Assembly: GCA_963921355.3 (NCBI GenBank)
Contig: OZ001190.1
Coordinates: forward strand, 2,232,001-2,296,000
Direction: 5' to 3'
Origin: CAWUEZ02 sp963921355
GTDB taxonomy: Bacteria > Pseudomonadota > Alphaproteobacteria > Thalassobaculales > Thalassobaculaceae
Length of the DNA stretch: 64,000 nt
The notes beneath the pieces are model-generated. The model was given only the letters and a program-made list of their open reading frames with translations, searched no databases and was not told the DNA's origin. Of the stretch, positions 24,484 through 33,192 are shown one piece after another. The position numbers were made by a program, and so were the translations under genes. Every line of letters begins with the position of its first letter. The first letter of the stretch is position 1.

Positions 24484-25722
24484 ATGGCAAACCGCGGTTT
24501 CGGACCGTTGCAGGGCATGACGGTGATCGAACTCTGCCACCACATGGCAGGGCCGACCTGCGGGCTGATGCTGGCCGACATGGGGGCGGACGTCATCAAG
24601 GTCGAGAAGACCAAGGGCGGGGATGACACCCGGCGCACCGTCCCGCCGGAGATCAACGGCGAAAGCGCCTCGTTCATGATGATGAACCGCAACAAGCGCG
24701 GGGTGGTCATCGACCTCAAAACGCCGGAAGGGGCGGAGATCATGCGCAGGCTGGTCGCCGAGGCCGACGTGCTGACGGAGAATTTCCGCCCGGGCGTGCT
24801 TGACCGTCTCGGGCTCGGATACGACGACCTCAAGGCGATCAACCCGGGGCTGATCTACGCCTCGATTTCGGGCTTCGGCCGCACCGGGCCGTACGCGTCG
24901 CGCGGCGGCTTCGACCTGGTCGCCCAGGGCATGAGCGGGCTGATGAGCATCACCGGCGAACGGCCGGACGGGCCACCGGTCAAGGTCGGTGCGCCGATGT
25001 GCGACATCACGGCCGGGCTGTTGCTGGCGCTTGGGATCTGTGCCGCCTATAGCCACCGCCTTAAGAGCGGTGAGGGTCAGCGCCTCGACACCTCCCTGCT
25101 GGAGGCGGGCATCACCCACACCTATTGGCAGTCGGCGATCGCGTTCGCCACCGGTGTCGCACCCAGGGCGATGGGATCGGCCCATCCGCTGAATGCCCCC
25201 TACCAGGCGGTGGAGACCGCCGACGGGCATATCAACATCGCGGCCAACAACCACGCGTTCTGGACCTCGATGCTGGACATGATCGGCGCGCCGCAGCTGG
25301 CGGACGACCCGCGGTTCAAGACCAACGGCGACCGCCTGGCCAACCTGAAAGCGCTGGAAGACGAGTTGAATGCCCGGTTTCGCACCCGCTCGAGCGCCGA
25401 CTGGCTGACCGAGTTCGAGGCCCGCGGCATCCCGGCCGGACCGATCTTCGATGTGCCGATCATGCATCGCGACCCGCAGACCATCGCCCGCAACATGGTG
25501 CCGAGCGTCGAACACCCGGTCGCCGGAACGGTCCAGACCATCGGCCTGCCGATCAAGTTCGAGGCCACGCCGGGAGGTGTGGAGACCCCGGCGCCGCTGT
25601 TCGGCCAGCACTCCGGCGAGGTGTTGCGGGAGCTTGGCTATGGCGAGGACGAGATCGAAGCTTTGACCGAGAAAGAGGTGATCGTGGAGACCGCGGTCCC
25701 GAGCAAGGAGGCGGCGGAATGA
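24484..25722 (+). CDS. CaiB/BaiF-family (class III) CoA transferase
   Basis: The 412-residue protein begins with GMTVIELCHHMAGPTCGLMLADMGADVIKVE, shown here in outline: the family motif of class III CoA transferases. NRNKRGVVIDLKTPEG and DVLTENFRPGVLDRLG follow, and the catalytic aspartate is probably the D of MCDITAG. It should move CoA between carboxylic acids through an anhydride intermediate. The ATG at 24484 follows GGGAGGACAGG. The reading frame is open upstream but without coding character. The next gene, a crotonase, starts within the stop codon (ATGA), so the two form an operon for activating and modifying an acyl-CoA. Confidence 0.88.
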   Translation: MANRGFGPLQGMTVIELCHHMAGPTCGLMLADMGADVIKVEKTKGGDDTRRTVPPEINGESASFMMMNRNKRGVVIDLKTPEGAEIMRRLVAEADVLTENFRPGVLDRLGLGYDDLKAINPGLIYASISGFGRTGPYASRGGFDLVAQGMSGLMSITGERPDGPPVKVGAPMCDITAGLLLALGICAAYSHRLKSGEGQRLDTSLLEAGITHTYWQSAIAFATGVAPRAMGSAHPLNAPYQAVETADGHINIAANNHAFWTSMLDMIGAPQLADDPRFKTNGDRLANLKALEDELNARFRTRSSADWLTEFEARGIPAGPIFDVPIMHRDPQTIARNMVPSVEHPVAGTVQTIGLPIKFEATPGGVETPAPLFGQHSGEVLRELGYGEDEIEALTEKEVIVETAVPSKEAAE

Positions 25723-26540
25723 CGGCTGAGACCCTGTCCCAGGGCACGAGCGAGCTGAGCGGCACGGAAGATCTGCTGGTTCATGTCGAGAACCGGATCG
25801 CCACGGTCACCATCAACCGCGCGGCCAAGCACAACGCCATGAACCTGGAGGTGTTCGGGGCCATCGGGCGGGTGTTCACCGCCCTCGATGCCGATCCGGA
25901 GTTGCGCTGTGTCGTCGTGCGCGGTGCTGGTGGCAAGGCGTTCTCCGCCGGCGCCGACATCTCCGAGTTCGCGAGCGTGCGCAAGAACAAGGCCGCGGCC
26001 ATTGCCTATGCCGAAACTTCCAATCCCTCGTCCCACGCCGTTGTTGCCTGCCGTCACCCGACGATCGCGCTGATCGAGGGGCTATGCGTCGGCGGCGGGT
26101 TCGGCCTGGCGGCGCTCTGCGACCTGCGGATCTGCGGGGAAAGCAGCCGGTTCGGTGTTCCGGTGAAACGCCTGGGTCTGGTGGAGTCACCTGAGGAACT
26201 GGAGTTCCAGGTCAAGAAGTACGGTGCCAACGCCATGCTGCAGATTCTGCTGGTCGGGGATCTCCTTTCCGCCCCGGAAGCGCTGCACTACGGCATCGTG
26301 AACCGGGTCGTTCCGGACGGCGAGGTGGCCGATGCCGCCTATGACTGGGCGGCGAAGATCGCCGAGGGCGCGCCGCTGACCGCGCGTTGGCACAAGAAAT
26401 TCATCTACCGGCTGATCGATCCGGCGCCGCTGACCGATGCGGAAAAAGATGAAGGCTACGATGCCTTTGACACCGAGGACTTCCAACGCGGCTACAAGGC
26501 GTTTCTGGCCAAGGAGAAGCCGAACTTCGTCGGTCGCTAG
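25719..26540 (+). CDS. Enoyl-CoA hydratase/isomerase-family (crotonase) protein lacking both catalytic glutamates
   Basis: The 273-residue protein has the crotonase fold: VTINRAAKHNAMN at the start, GAGGKAFSAGADISEF (oxyanion hole) and GLCVGGGFGLAALCD. In rat hydratase the two catalytic glutamates lie in GGGCELA and in the FGQPEI block. Here the first reads GGGFGLA and the second FGVPVK, so both positions are changed. Hydration by the usual mechanism is therefore unlikely. A dehalogenase-, isomerase- or decarboxylase-type crotonase, or a catalytically weak homologue, is more plausible. It shares a 4-base overlap with the CoA transferase gene, so the pair probably handles one acyl-CoA substrate. 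Confidence 0.85.
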   Translation: MTAETLSQGTSELSGTEDLLVHVENRIATVTINRAAKHNAMNLEVFGAIGRVFTALDADPELRCVVVRGAGGKAFSAGADISEFASVRKNKAAAIAYAETSNPSSHAVVACRHPTIALIEGLCVGGGFGLAALCDLRICGESSRFGVPVKRLGLVESPEELEFQVKKYGANAMLQILLVGDLLSAPEALHYGIVNRVVPDGEVADAAYDWAAKIAEGAPLTARWHKKFIYRLIDPAPLTDAEKDEGYDAFDTEDFQRGYKAFLAKEKPNFVGR

Positions 26541-26547
26541 GCCGCCG

Positions 26548-27066
26548 TCAGTGCGACACGTAGTGCTGGCGGAGCGCCGCCAGCCGGGATCGCACGATCA
26601 GGACGTGAAAGCCCAGAATCGTTTTCAGATAGAGATCCCCCAGGCGGTTGTGGGTGCGTACCCATGTCGCGAGCGAGATGCGGCCTGCCGCCCCCGGGCT
26701 GCGGCGCACAGAGATTTTGAAGTCGAGATGGCGGTCATCTTCGCCCAGGACGATCTCGTCGTCCTCGATGCTCTGTACCGGGAAGAAGTTGATCGCATCG
26801 CCCGGCCGGATCTGGTCGCGAAACCGTTTCTTGTTGGGCAGAGACAGGGTTGTCTTCAGGCCGAGCGGCAGCACAGACAGATCGCGGGCCAGCAGAAGGG
26901 CTCGGATCCAAAGCGGAAAGCCGACAAAGATCCGCTGCGCAATCTCGGTGATCGGCGGATTCTCTTGCGACCCAATCGACACGGAATAGCAGTCCAGGAA
27001 GTCGCCCTGCCTGAACAGACCGTTTAGCCGGCTGTTCGCATCGAGAGCGGATTTCTCCACGTTCAT
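26548..27066 (-). CDS. DUF2867-family protein
   Basis: The 172-residue protein has the DUF2867 pattern: a DFLDCYSV strand, ITEIAQRIFVGFPLWIRALL, GDAINFFPV, DDEIVLGEDDRHLDFKISV, and a terminal LKTILGFHVLIVRSRL. The EDDRHLDF block is the family hallmark. No enzymatic function has been shown. The fold is thought to be related to the START/SRPBCC lipid-binding proteins, so a hydrophobic ligand is possible. It is convergent with the crotonase gene, only 7 bases apart. The start ATG at 27066 has no strong ribosome-binding site. Confidence 0.75.
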   Translation of the reverse strand: MNVEKSALDANSRLNGLFRQGDFLDCYSVSIGSQENPPITEIAQRIFVGFPLWIRALLLARDLSVLPLGLKTTLSLPNKKRFRDQIRPGDAINFFPVQSIEDDEIVLGEDDRHLDFKISVRRSPGAAGRISLATWVRTHNRLGDLYLKTILGFHVLIVRSRLAALRQHYVSH

Positions 27067-27174
27067 GGACGGACTTTCTTTCGGCGAGGCGTGGCAGTCA
27101 TTGAGCGCAGGTTGTTCCGACGTGCGGTGCGGAGGCGAGATCGCCGATTGTCGCAGTTTCTGACTCGACGCCGC

Positions 27175-28080
27175 TCAGCTTGAATCGAGGGCGATCAGGC
27201 CTCCGAACCAGCGCATCAGAGGGGCCAGCGCTTCGCGCCAGAGGCTCCACTGGTGCGGTCCGTCGGTGATCCGCAGTTCGGCGGCGATGCCCGCCTCGCG
27301 GAGTTCGCGATAGACCTCCACCGTCGACAGGTGCGAGCCGAAACCGTCATCGTCACCGGCCATCAGGTAGATGGCGGGCGGGGCCTCCGCCGCCTTGACC
27401 CGGTCGATGTAGGCTCTGGGATGCAAGGTCACAAAGCGTTCGGCATCGAATGGATCGCCGAAGGATCCGTCGAAGATCCGTTTGAGACGATCCGGACGGC
27501 TGGGCTGCCAGTCGGGTGTGACCCGCAGCCACAGCGCCGAGCTCATGGCACCGATTCCGCGATACACATCCGGCCGTTCGAAGCCGAGCCGCAGCGCCCC
27601 GTAGCCACCCATGGAAAGCCCGGCGATGAACCGGTTGGCGCGCTCGGGGCTGACCCGGTAGGTCGTCTCCACATGGGTGCGCAGATCGTCCCGCACGGCT
27701 CGGGCGTAGTCGCCTGGTCCGGCGATGTCCGCGGAGTCCACGAACCAGCTCTTCTTGCCGGCCGGCATGACGACCACGAAGGGCGGGATCTCCTCGGCGG
27801 CGATCAGGCGATCCAGAGTGGCCTCCGCCCGACCATAGGCCGGCCAAGCCCGCTCGTTGTCACCGACACCATGCAGCAGATAGACCACCGGGTACCGTTC
27901 TTCGGCTCGGCGCGGGTCGTGATAGCCGGGCGGTAAATAGATCGAATAGACCATCGGCCCGGCGAGTGCCGGACTGTCGAAGGACTGGGACCAGAGCAGC
28001 TCGGCCTCGGCCGGTAGCGGCATGACAAGCAATGCGGCCACTGCGATCGTTCGGTGTAGGGCCATGCGCAGCGCTCTCAT
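27175..28080 (-). CDS. Secreted esterase (esterase D/feruloyl-esterase-like alpha/beta hydrolase)
   Basis: The 301-residue protein has a signal peptide (hydrophobic segment about residues 10 to 24, ending in PAEAEL), so it acts in the periplasm or outside. The alpha/beta hydrolase core shows YPVVYLLHGVGDNERAW (oxyanion hole), RFIAGLSMGGYGAL with the nucleophile serine, MAGDDDGFGSH with the acid, and TDGPHQW with the catalytic histidine. The family includes S-formylglutathione hydrolases and carbohydrate esterases. It starts inside the stop of the thioesterase gene (ATGA), so it is the third gene of a coupled operon with amidohydrolase and thioesterase. Confidence 0.85.
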   Translation of the reverse strand: MRALRMALHRTIAVAALLVMPLPAEAELLWSQSFDSPALAGPMVYSIYLPPGYHDPRRAEERYPVVYLLHGVGDNERAWPAYGRAEATLDRLIAAEEIPPFVVVMPAGKKSWFVDSADIAGPGDYARAVRDDLRTHVETTYRVSPERANRFIAGLSMGGYGALRLGFERPDVYRGIGAMSSALWLRVTPDWQPSRPDRLKRIFDGSFGDPFDAERFVTLHPRAYIDRVKAAEAPPAIYLMAGDDDGFGSHLSTVEVYRELREAGIAAELRITDGPHQWSLWREALAPLMRWFGGLIALDSS

Positions 28081-28898
28081 CCGGCTTCTCCCGTCAGGGC
28101 GCGAGCGGCGGCGGCGATCTCGTCCGGGATCGCCGACGGTCGGCGAGCGTCCATATCCAGATGGACCCCGAATTGCGACAGTTCCGCAACCGGGGCGCCG
28201 GTGTCGGCGCGCACCACCCGATGGACCATGCGCAGGGAGGACCGGCCGACAGAGGCTACGGTGGACCCGGTATCCAGCGGCACGCCGACCCAGGGCAGCT
28301 CGGACACGGTCATCTGAAACTCAAAGGTCGAGAAGCCGATGCGGTTGTCGCGCATATGGCCTGGGGTCCATCCGATCGCGGCCAGCAGATGGCCACCCGC
28401 GGCGGTGAACCGATGGACCAGGGCGTCCAGGGCCAGGCGTCCGGCCCCGTCGACGTCGCGCGGCAGCACCGTGTCGGTTCCCGTCACGAGCCAGTCTGCT
28501 GATGGAGCGACCGGTGGGCGGGTCTCGAGCGGATCCCCGTCCCACGGCGCGGCAGGGGGCGCGGCAATCGGCCCATCGAGCACCAGGGTCTGCTCCGTGG
28601 TTGCCGCCAAGGTGTCGGGCGTACTGTCGATCAGCCTGTGGCCGAGCGTGATCTCCCGACCATCGCCGGCGATGGGGGCGGAGACGATGTGGTAGACGTC
28701 GCCGGCGCGCAGCTCGGCTTTGTAGCGGGTGTGACAGGACACGGTCCGGGCATCACCCGGCAAGACGCCCAAGGCCAGGAGGGCGCGGTCCCCCGCCACC
28801 CTGAACTTCTCGTAGTAGTACGCAACGGTGAAGTGCTCGACGATGTCGCACTCCCAGGGCGGCACGGCGCCGCGAAAGGTCTCCGAGAATTCCGTCAT
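28077..28898 (-). CDS. Acyl-CoA thioesterase-like double hotdog protein
   Basis: The 273-residue protein consists of two hotdog-like halves, each beginning with a mobile-loop pattern seen in 4-hydroxybenzoyl-CoA thioesterases: ECDIVEHFTVAYYYEKF in the first and the GWTPGHMRDNRIGFS region in the second. The first half holds a D-x-x-x-H-like arrangement. It likely hydrolyses an acyl-CoA thioester in the cytoplasm. The gene starts in the stop codon of the amidohydrolase gene (ATGA) and its stop overlaps the esterase. The operon context suggests that it belongs to catabolism of an ester or amide compound, not fatty acid recycling in general. Confidence 0.7.
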   Translation of the reverse strand: MTEFSETFRGAVPPWECDIVEHFTVAYYYEKFRVAGDRALLALGVLPGDARTVSCHTRYKAELRAGDVYHIVSAPIAGDGREITLGHRLIDSTPDTLAATTEQTLVLDGPIAAPPAAPWDGDPLETRPPVAPSADWLVTGTDTVLPRDVDGAGRLALDALVHRFTAAGGHLLAAIGWTPGHMRDNRIGFSTFEFQMTVSELPWVGVPLDTGSTVASVGRSSLRMVHRVVRADTGAPVAELSQFGVHLDMDARRPSAIPDEIAAAARALTGEAG

Positions 28899-29806
28899 TG
28901 CCCCTGTTCCAGTCGGTAGAATCGGGTGGCGGTGTCGTGAAACACCGCCGATCTTTCGTTATCGGTCAGGCCGGAGAGAATGTCGAGAAAGCCCTCCAAC
29001 TGCTCCTGAAAGCCGACCCGCAGACTGGCTGGTGGGAAGTTGGATGCCCATATGCACCGTTCCGGTCCGAAGATCTAAAGGGCCTCGAGGACGACCGCCC
29101 GATTGCTCTCGACCGTCCAGGGGGCGGTCTTCAGGCCGAGCTCCGACAGTTTGAGGTGTACCCAGGGCAAACGCGCGATGTCGGTCATCTCCCGGCGCCA
29201 GGCGGCCAGGCCTTCGGGAGAGCGGTCCCAGGGAAAACCAGTGTGGTTGACGACGACCGGAATCTCCGGATGGCGCTCGATCACCGCTGCCGCCTCGCCC
29301 AGGTGCCAGAATGGGACCCGCAGGTCGTAGCTGAGGCCGAACTGCGCCAGAAGTCCGTAGCCGCGCCGCCAGGCCGGGTCCGCAAGGCTCCGCGGTCCGA
29401 TGGGCCGGGCGTCGGCGGCGTGCGCGGCGGTGACCGGTTTGGATCGGATCCCGCGCATCAGCGGCGAACGGCAGTGTCCCGCCAGTTTCTCTTCGACCGC
29501 CGGATCATCCAGCCAGACATGACCGACGATCGCGTGAGGCATCGCTTCCTGCTCGGCAAGAGCGGTCAGCCATTCGGTCTCGCCGACCTGGTCCGAGCGA
29601 TCCCACTCCGCTTCGCAATGAACCGTCTTGACGATCTGGAACCCGGCCGCGTCGCGTCGGTAGTCGGCGGGGAGGTAGGACTGTTTCAACGCGCTATAGT
29701 CGCCGAGGAAGAAATTCGGCTCCGGGTGGTCGGCCAACCACGGATAGTAGTTGCGGTCCAGATCCCAGAGGTGATGGTGGGAGTCGACGATCTTCAGATC
29801 GGTCAT
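28895..29806 (-). pseudogene. Amidohydrolase-family gene interrupted by an in-frame TAG
   Basis: The frame from the ATG at 29806 is open until a TAG at 29075 to 29077. It then continues unbroken to the TGA at 28895, giving about 303 residues as expected for the amidohydrolase 2 family (PF04909). Motifs seen are DSHHHLWD near the start (metal HxH), VNHTGFPWDR in the middle, and after the stop FGPERCIWASNFP, the usual C-terminal block. The TAG stands where the family normally has a charged or polar residue before IFGPERC. The ATGA overlap with the thioesterase gene is preserved downstream of the stop, so the defect is either recent or a base-calling error. Confidence 0.8.
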
Positions 29807-29892
29807 CCGGCCCCGGCTCCGGCTGTCGAGGAACGCCGGAGAGTGGCACGGGCGGTGAGCCGCGGCCAAGACGAATGCGGGAGACGAACGGA

Positions 29893-31005
29893 ATGCGGCG
29901 GATCGGGGTCCTGACGAGCGGTGGCGACTGCGCCGGATTGAACGCGGCCATCCGGGCGGTCGTGCTGCATGCGGCCAGCGCGCATGGGTGCGAGGTGATC
30001 GGCATCGAGGACGGGACGCGCGGCGTCATGGAAAGACCGATGCGCACACGCCGCCTCGGACCGGAGATGTTCGACGGGCATCTTTTGCGCCGGGCCGGCA
30101 CCATGCTCGGCAGTGTCAGCCGCGGCGACCCGTTCGCCTTCCCGTCACCGTTGGGGCCGGTCGACCGGTCGGCGGACATCGTCGCCGGACTCGGTGAACT
30201 GCAGTTGGACGGGCTGATCGGCATCGGCGGCGACGGCAGCATGAAACTGCTGGACCGGATCACGGCGCAGGCGTCGATCCCGTTCATCGGCATCCCGAAG
30301 ACCATCGACAACGACGTCTACGGCACCGACCGGACCATCGGCTTCGACACCGCGGTTGCGGTCGCGGTCGAGGCGCTCGACCGCCTCCAGCCGACGGCCC
30401 AGAGCCACAACCGGGTCATGATTCTGGAGGTTATGGGTCGCGACGCGGGCCATATCGCGACCCGGGCGGCGGTGGCCGGGGGGGCCGACATCTGCCTGAT
30501 CCCCGAAGTGCCGTACACGCTGGATGGGGTCATCGGCGCCGTCGAGCGTGCCCGCGAGGCCGGCCGCCGGTTCGTCCTCGCGGTAATCGCGGAGGCGACA
30601 CCGAAGACCGACGGGACCCGGGCCATGCGGCCGCGTCCGGGTGGTGGCGAGCGCTACGGCGGCATCGGCGAATGGCTCGGTGACGAGCTTGAGAGCCGGA
30701 TCGGTGCCGACGTCCGGGTGACGACCCTCGGCCATGTGCAGCGCGGCGCCGAGCCGAGTGCCGCCGACCGGGTGCTGGCCAGCGCCTTCGGCGTGCATGC
30801 GGTGGAGCTTCTGGCGGCCGGTAAATCCAGCCGGGTCGTGGTGTGGGCCGGCCGCGAGGTGAGCGATGTCTCGATTCAGGAGGTCGTGACCAACCGACGG
30901 CCGGTGGCAGCGGACGACATCATTCTGAAGACCGCTTCGGGTCTGGGAATATATGTTGGTGAGATCGGCACCGAGGCGGCTGAAACCGCGTCGACCGGGG
31001 CGTGA
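29893..31005 (+). CDS. 6-phosphofructokinase (ATP or PPi type unresolved)
   Basis: The 370-residue protein has the phosphofructokinase A-type core: VLTSGGDCAGLNAAIR, SRGDPF, IGIGGDGSM, IPKTIDNDVYGTD, and EVMGRDAGHIA, with GHVQRG at the active site. The phosphoryl-donor signature is mixed. The residue equal to E. coli 104 is Gly (G115), as in ATP enzymes, whereas the residue equal to 124 is Lys (K136), as in PPi enzymes. This Gly/Lys pair is known from some actinobacterial ATP-dependent enzymes. ATG at 29893 is preferred because GGGAG lies 8 bases upstream. It is divergent from the amidohydrolase gene and 30 bases before the molybdopterin oxidoreductase gene. Confidence 0.88.
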   Translation: MRRIGVLTSGGDCAGLNAAIRAVVLHAASAHGCEVIGIEDGTRGVMERPMRTRRLGPEMFDGHLLRRAGTMLGSVSRGDPFAFPSPLGPVDRSADIVAGLGELQLDGLIGIGGDGSMKLLDRITAQASIPFIGIPKTIDNDVYGTDRTIGFDTAVAVAVEALDRLQPTAQSHNRVMILEVMGRDAGHIATRAAVAGGADICLIPEVPYTLDGVIGAVERAREAGRRFVLAVIAEATPKTDGTRAMRPRPGGGERYGGIGEWLGDELESRIGADVRVTTLGHVQRGAEPSAADRVLASAFGVHAVELLAAGKSSRVVVWAGREVSDVSIQEVVTNRRPVAADDIILKTASGLGIYVGEIGTEAAETASTGA

Positions 31006-31035
31006 CGCCGAGGGGCCGGTCGGTTAGGTTTCGCC

Positions 31036-33093
31036 ATGCCTCTCGACACCGTTCCATCCGTCTGTCCGCACGACTGCCCGAGCGCGTGCGCGCTCGAAGT
31101 TGAACGCCTGGATCGCAACACGATTGGTCGGATCCGGGGCGCCGCCGACAACAGCTATACCGCCGGTGTGATCTGCGCCAAGGTCGCGCGCTATGCGGAA
31201 CGGGTTCATCACCCGGACCGGCTGATGCGGCCGTTGCTCAGAACCGGGCCCAAGGGGTCCACCCAGTTTCGCGAGATCGGCTGGACCGAGGCGCTTGACC
31301 GGGTTGCCGACGGCTTCGTCCGGGCGACCGAGCGCCATGGTCCCGAGACTGTCTGGCCATACTATTTCGCCGGCACCATGGGCCTGGTGAACCGCGACGG
31401 CATCAACCGGCTGCGCCACTTGATGGGGTATTCGCGACAGGACCCGAACATCTGCACGACGGTCGTCAAGGCCGGCTGGTTGGCGGGGATGGGCGATATT
31501 CTCGGCACCGACCCGCGCGAGATGGCTGAAAGCGACCTGATCATCATGTGGGGCGGCAATCCGGTGTCGACTCAGGTCAACGTGATGACCCATGTCAGCC
31601 GGGCGCGCAAGGAGCGCGGCGCCCATTTCGTCGTCGTCGACCCGTATCGTACGCCGACCGCGGTGGCCGCCGACGAACACGTGATGGTGCGGCCGGGGAC
31701 CGACGGGGCTGTTGCCTGCGCCATCATGCATGTGCTGTTTCGCGGCGGCCTGGCCGACCGCGCGTTCATGGCGAAGTTCGCCGACGATGTGGATGCGTTG
31801 GAGGCCCATCTCTCGACCCGCACACCAAGCTGGGCTGAAGCGATTTCCGGTGTGCCGGCGGCGCAGATCGAGGCCCTGGCGGCGCGCTACGGGCGGACGG
31901 ATCGGGCGTTCATCCGAGTGGGCTACGGGTTTGCCCGCTCGCGCAACGGGCCGATGCAAGTTCACGCCGTCGCCAGCCTGGCGACCGTCGGGGGCAAGTG
32001 GCGCCACCGAGGCGGCGGCGCGCTGTGGAAAGTCGACGGCTACTATCGGGTCGACAAGTCACTGATCGAGGCAACCGACCGCCTGGATCCAAGCGTCCGT
32101 GTCCTCGACATGTCGCGGATTGGTCCAGTCCTGACGGGCGAGGACGCCGTCGTGCGGACCGGGCCGCCGGTCACGGCCATGCTGGTCCAGAACACCAATC
32201 CCGCGGCGGTCGCTCCGGACACCGGGCGTGTCCTCAAGGGACTCGGCCGCTCGGATCTGTTCCTTGCTGTGCATGAACAGTTCCTCACCGAAACCGCGCG
32301 CTATGCCGACGTCGTCCTCCCGGCCACCACGTTTCTCGAACATGCGGACCTCTACACCGCCGGCGGCCACCCGCATCTGGAGGTCCATGACGCGGTGATC
32401 GACCCGCCGGGCGAATGCCGGAGCAACCACCGCCTGCTCAACGATCTGACCCTGAAACTGGGCGGCGACCATCCGGCCTGCCACATGAGTGAGGCCGAAC
32501 TGCTGGACGCCACCCTGACGCGCTCCGGCTACCCAGGTTTTGCCGAGATGGTGGACCGGCGCTGGGTCGATGTCTCGCCGCCGGACGAGGCGGGCCAGCG
32601 CTTCCTCAACGGATTTCCGACGCCGTCCGGACGCTTCCGGTTCCGGGCCGACTGGGCGGCTCTCGGCCCGTCGGGGGCCGGGATCGAGGGGTTGCCCGAC
32701 CATGTCGACATCATCGATCGGGCAACGCCGGAGCGCCCGTACCGACTGGTGACCGCGCCGGCGCGCAACTATCTGAACACCTCGTTCACCGAAACCCGTT
32801 CGAGCCGGGAGCGCGAAGGCCGGCCGACGGTCATGATCCATCCGACCGCGGCCGCCAAACTCGGCGTCGCTGACGGTGAACGGATCCGGCTCGGCAACGA
32901 CCAGGGCTCGCTGGTGCTGCACGCCGTGCTGTTCGAGGGTGTTCAGCCTGGAACCCTGGTCGTCGAATCGGTCTGGCCGAACGAAGCGTTCGAGGAGGGT
33001 GTCGGAATCAACCTCTTGGTCAGCGCCGATTCGCCGCCGCCGATGGGCGGGGCGGTGTTCCACGATACCGCGGTATGGGCGCGCAGGGCCTAG
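31036..33093 (+). CDS. Molybdopterin oxidoreductase (DMSO-reductase family) with an N-terminal Fe-S site
   Basis: The 685-residue protein starts with VCPHDCPSAC, and its four cysteines C10, C14, C18 and C47 form a 4Fe-4S site of the formate dehydrogenase/nitrate reductase type. Further blocks are TAGVICAKVARYAERVHHPDRLM, the LRHLMGYSRQDPNICT region, a WGGNPVSTQ metal-site strand, and a C-terminal dinucleotide-binding domain ending in PMGGAVFHDT. No twin-arginine signal is present, so it is probably cytoplasmic. The substrate is unknown. Related proteins are often soluble reductases of unknown donor. The cofactor genes mobB-moeA-moaD-moaE lie 13 kb downstream. It follows the phosphofructokinase gene closely, but the two are functionally unlike. 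Confidence 0.85.
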   Translation: MPLDTVPSVCPHDCPSACALEVERLDRNTIGRIRGAADNSYTAGVICAKVARYAERVHHPDRLMRPLLRTGPKGSTQFREIGWTEALDRVADGFVRATERHGPETVWPYYFAGTMGLVNRDGINRLRHLMGYSRQDPNICTTVVKAGWLAGMGDILGTDPREMAESDLIIMWGGNPVSTQVNVMTHVSRARKERGAHFVVVDPYRTPTAVAADEHVMVRPGTDGAVACAIMHVLFRGGLADRAFMAKFADDVDALEAHLSTRTPSWAEAISGVPAAQIEALAARYGRTDRAFIRVGYGFARSRNGPMQVHAVASLATVGGKWRHRGGGALWKVDGYYRVDKSLIEATDRLDPSVRVLDMSRIGPVLTGEDAVVRTGPPVTAMLVQNTNPAAVAPDTGRVLKGLGRSDLFLAVHEQFLTETARYADVVLPATTFLEHADLYTAGGHPHLEVHDAVIDPPGECRSNHRLLNDLTLKLGGDHPACHMSEAELLDATLTRSGYPGFAEMVDRRWVDVSPPDEAGQRFLNGFPTPSGRFRFRADWAALGPSGAGIEGLPDHVDIIDRATPERPYRLVTAPARNYLNTSFTETRSSREREGRPTVMIHPTAAAKLGVADGERIRLGNDQGSLVLHAVLFEGVQPGTLVVESVWPNEAFEEGVGINLLVSADSPPPMGGAVFHDTAVWARRA

Positions 33094-33192
33094 GGCGGGC
33101 CCGGGGTATGGCGACGCAGGATTGGCGCCGCGCTTGCGTGCGGACGTCCCCTTGGCTAACCAACGGGAACGAAACAGCACGGGACGACGCTA

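Noticed and set aside
29075..29077. TAG read as pyrrolysine
   Set aside because: Other genes in the window end with TAG, and no conserved lysine-type need exists in the family at this place.
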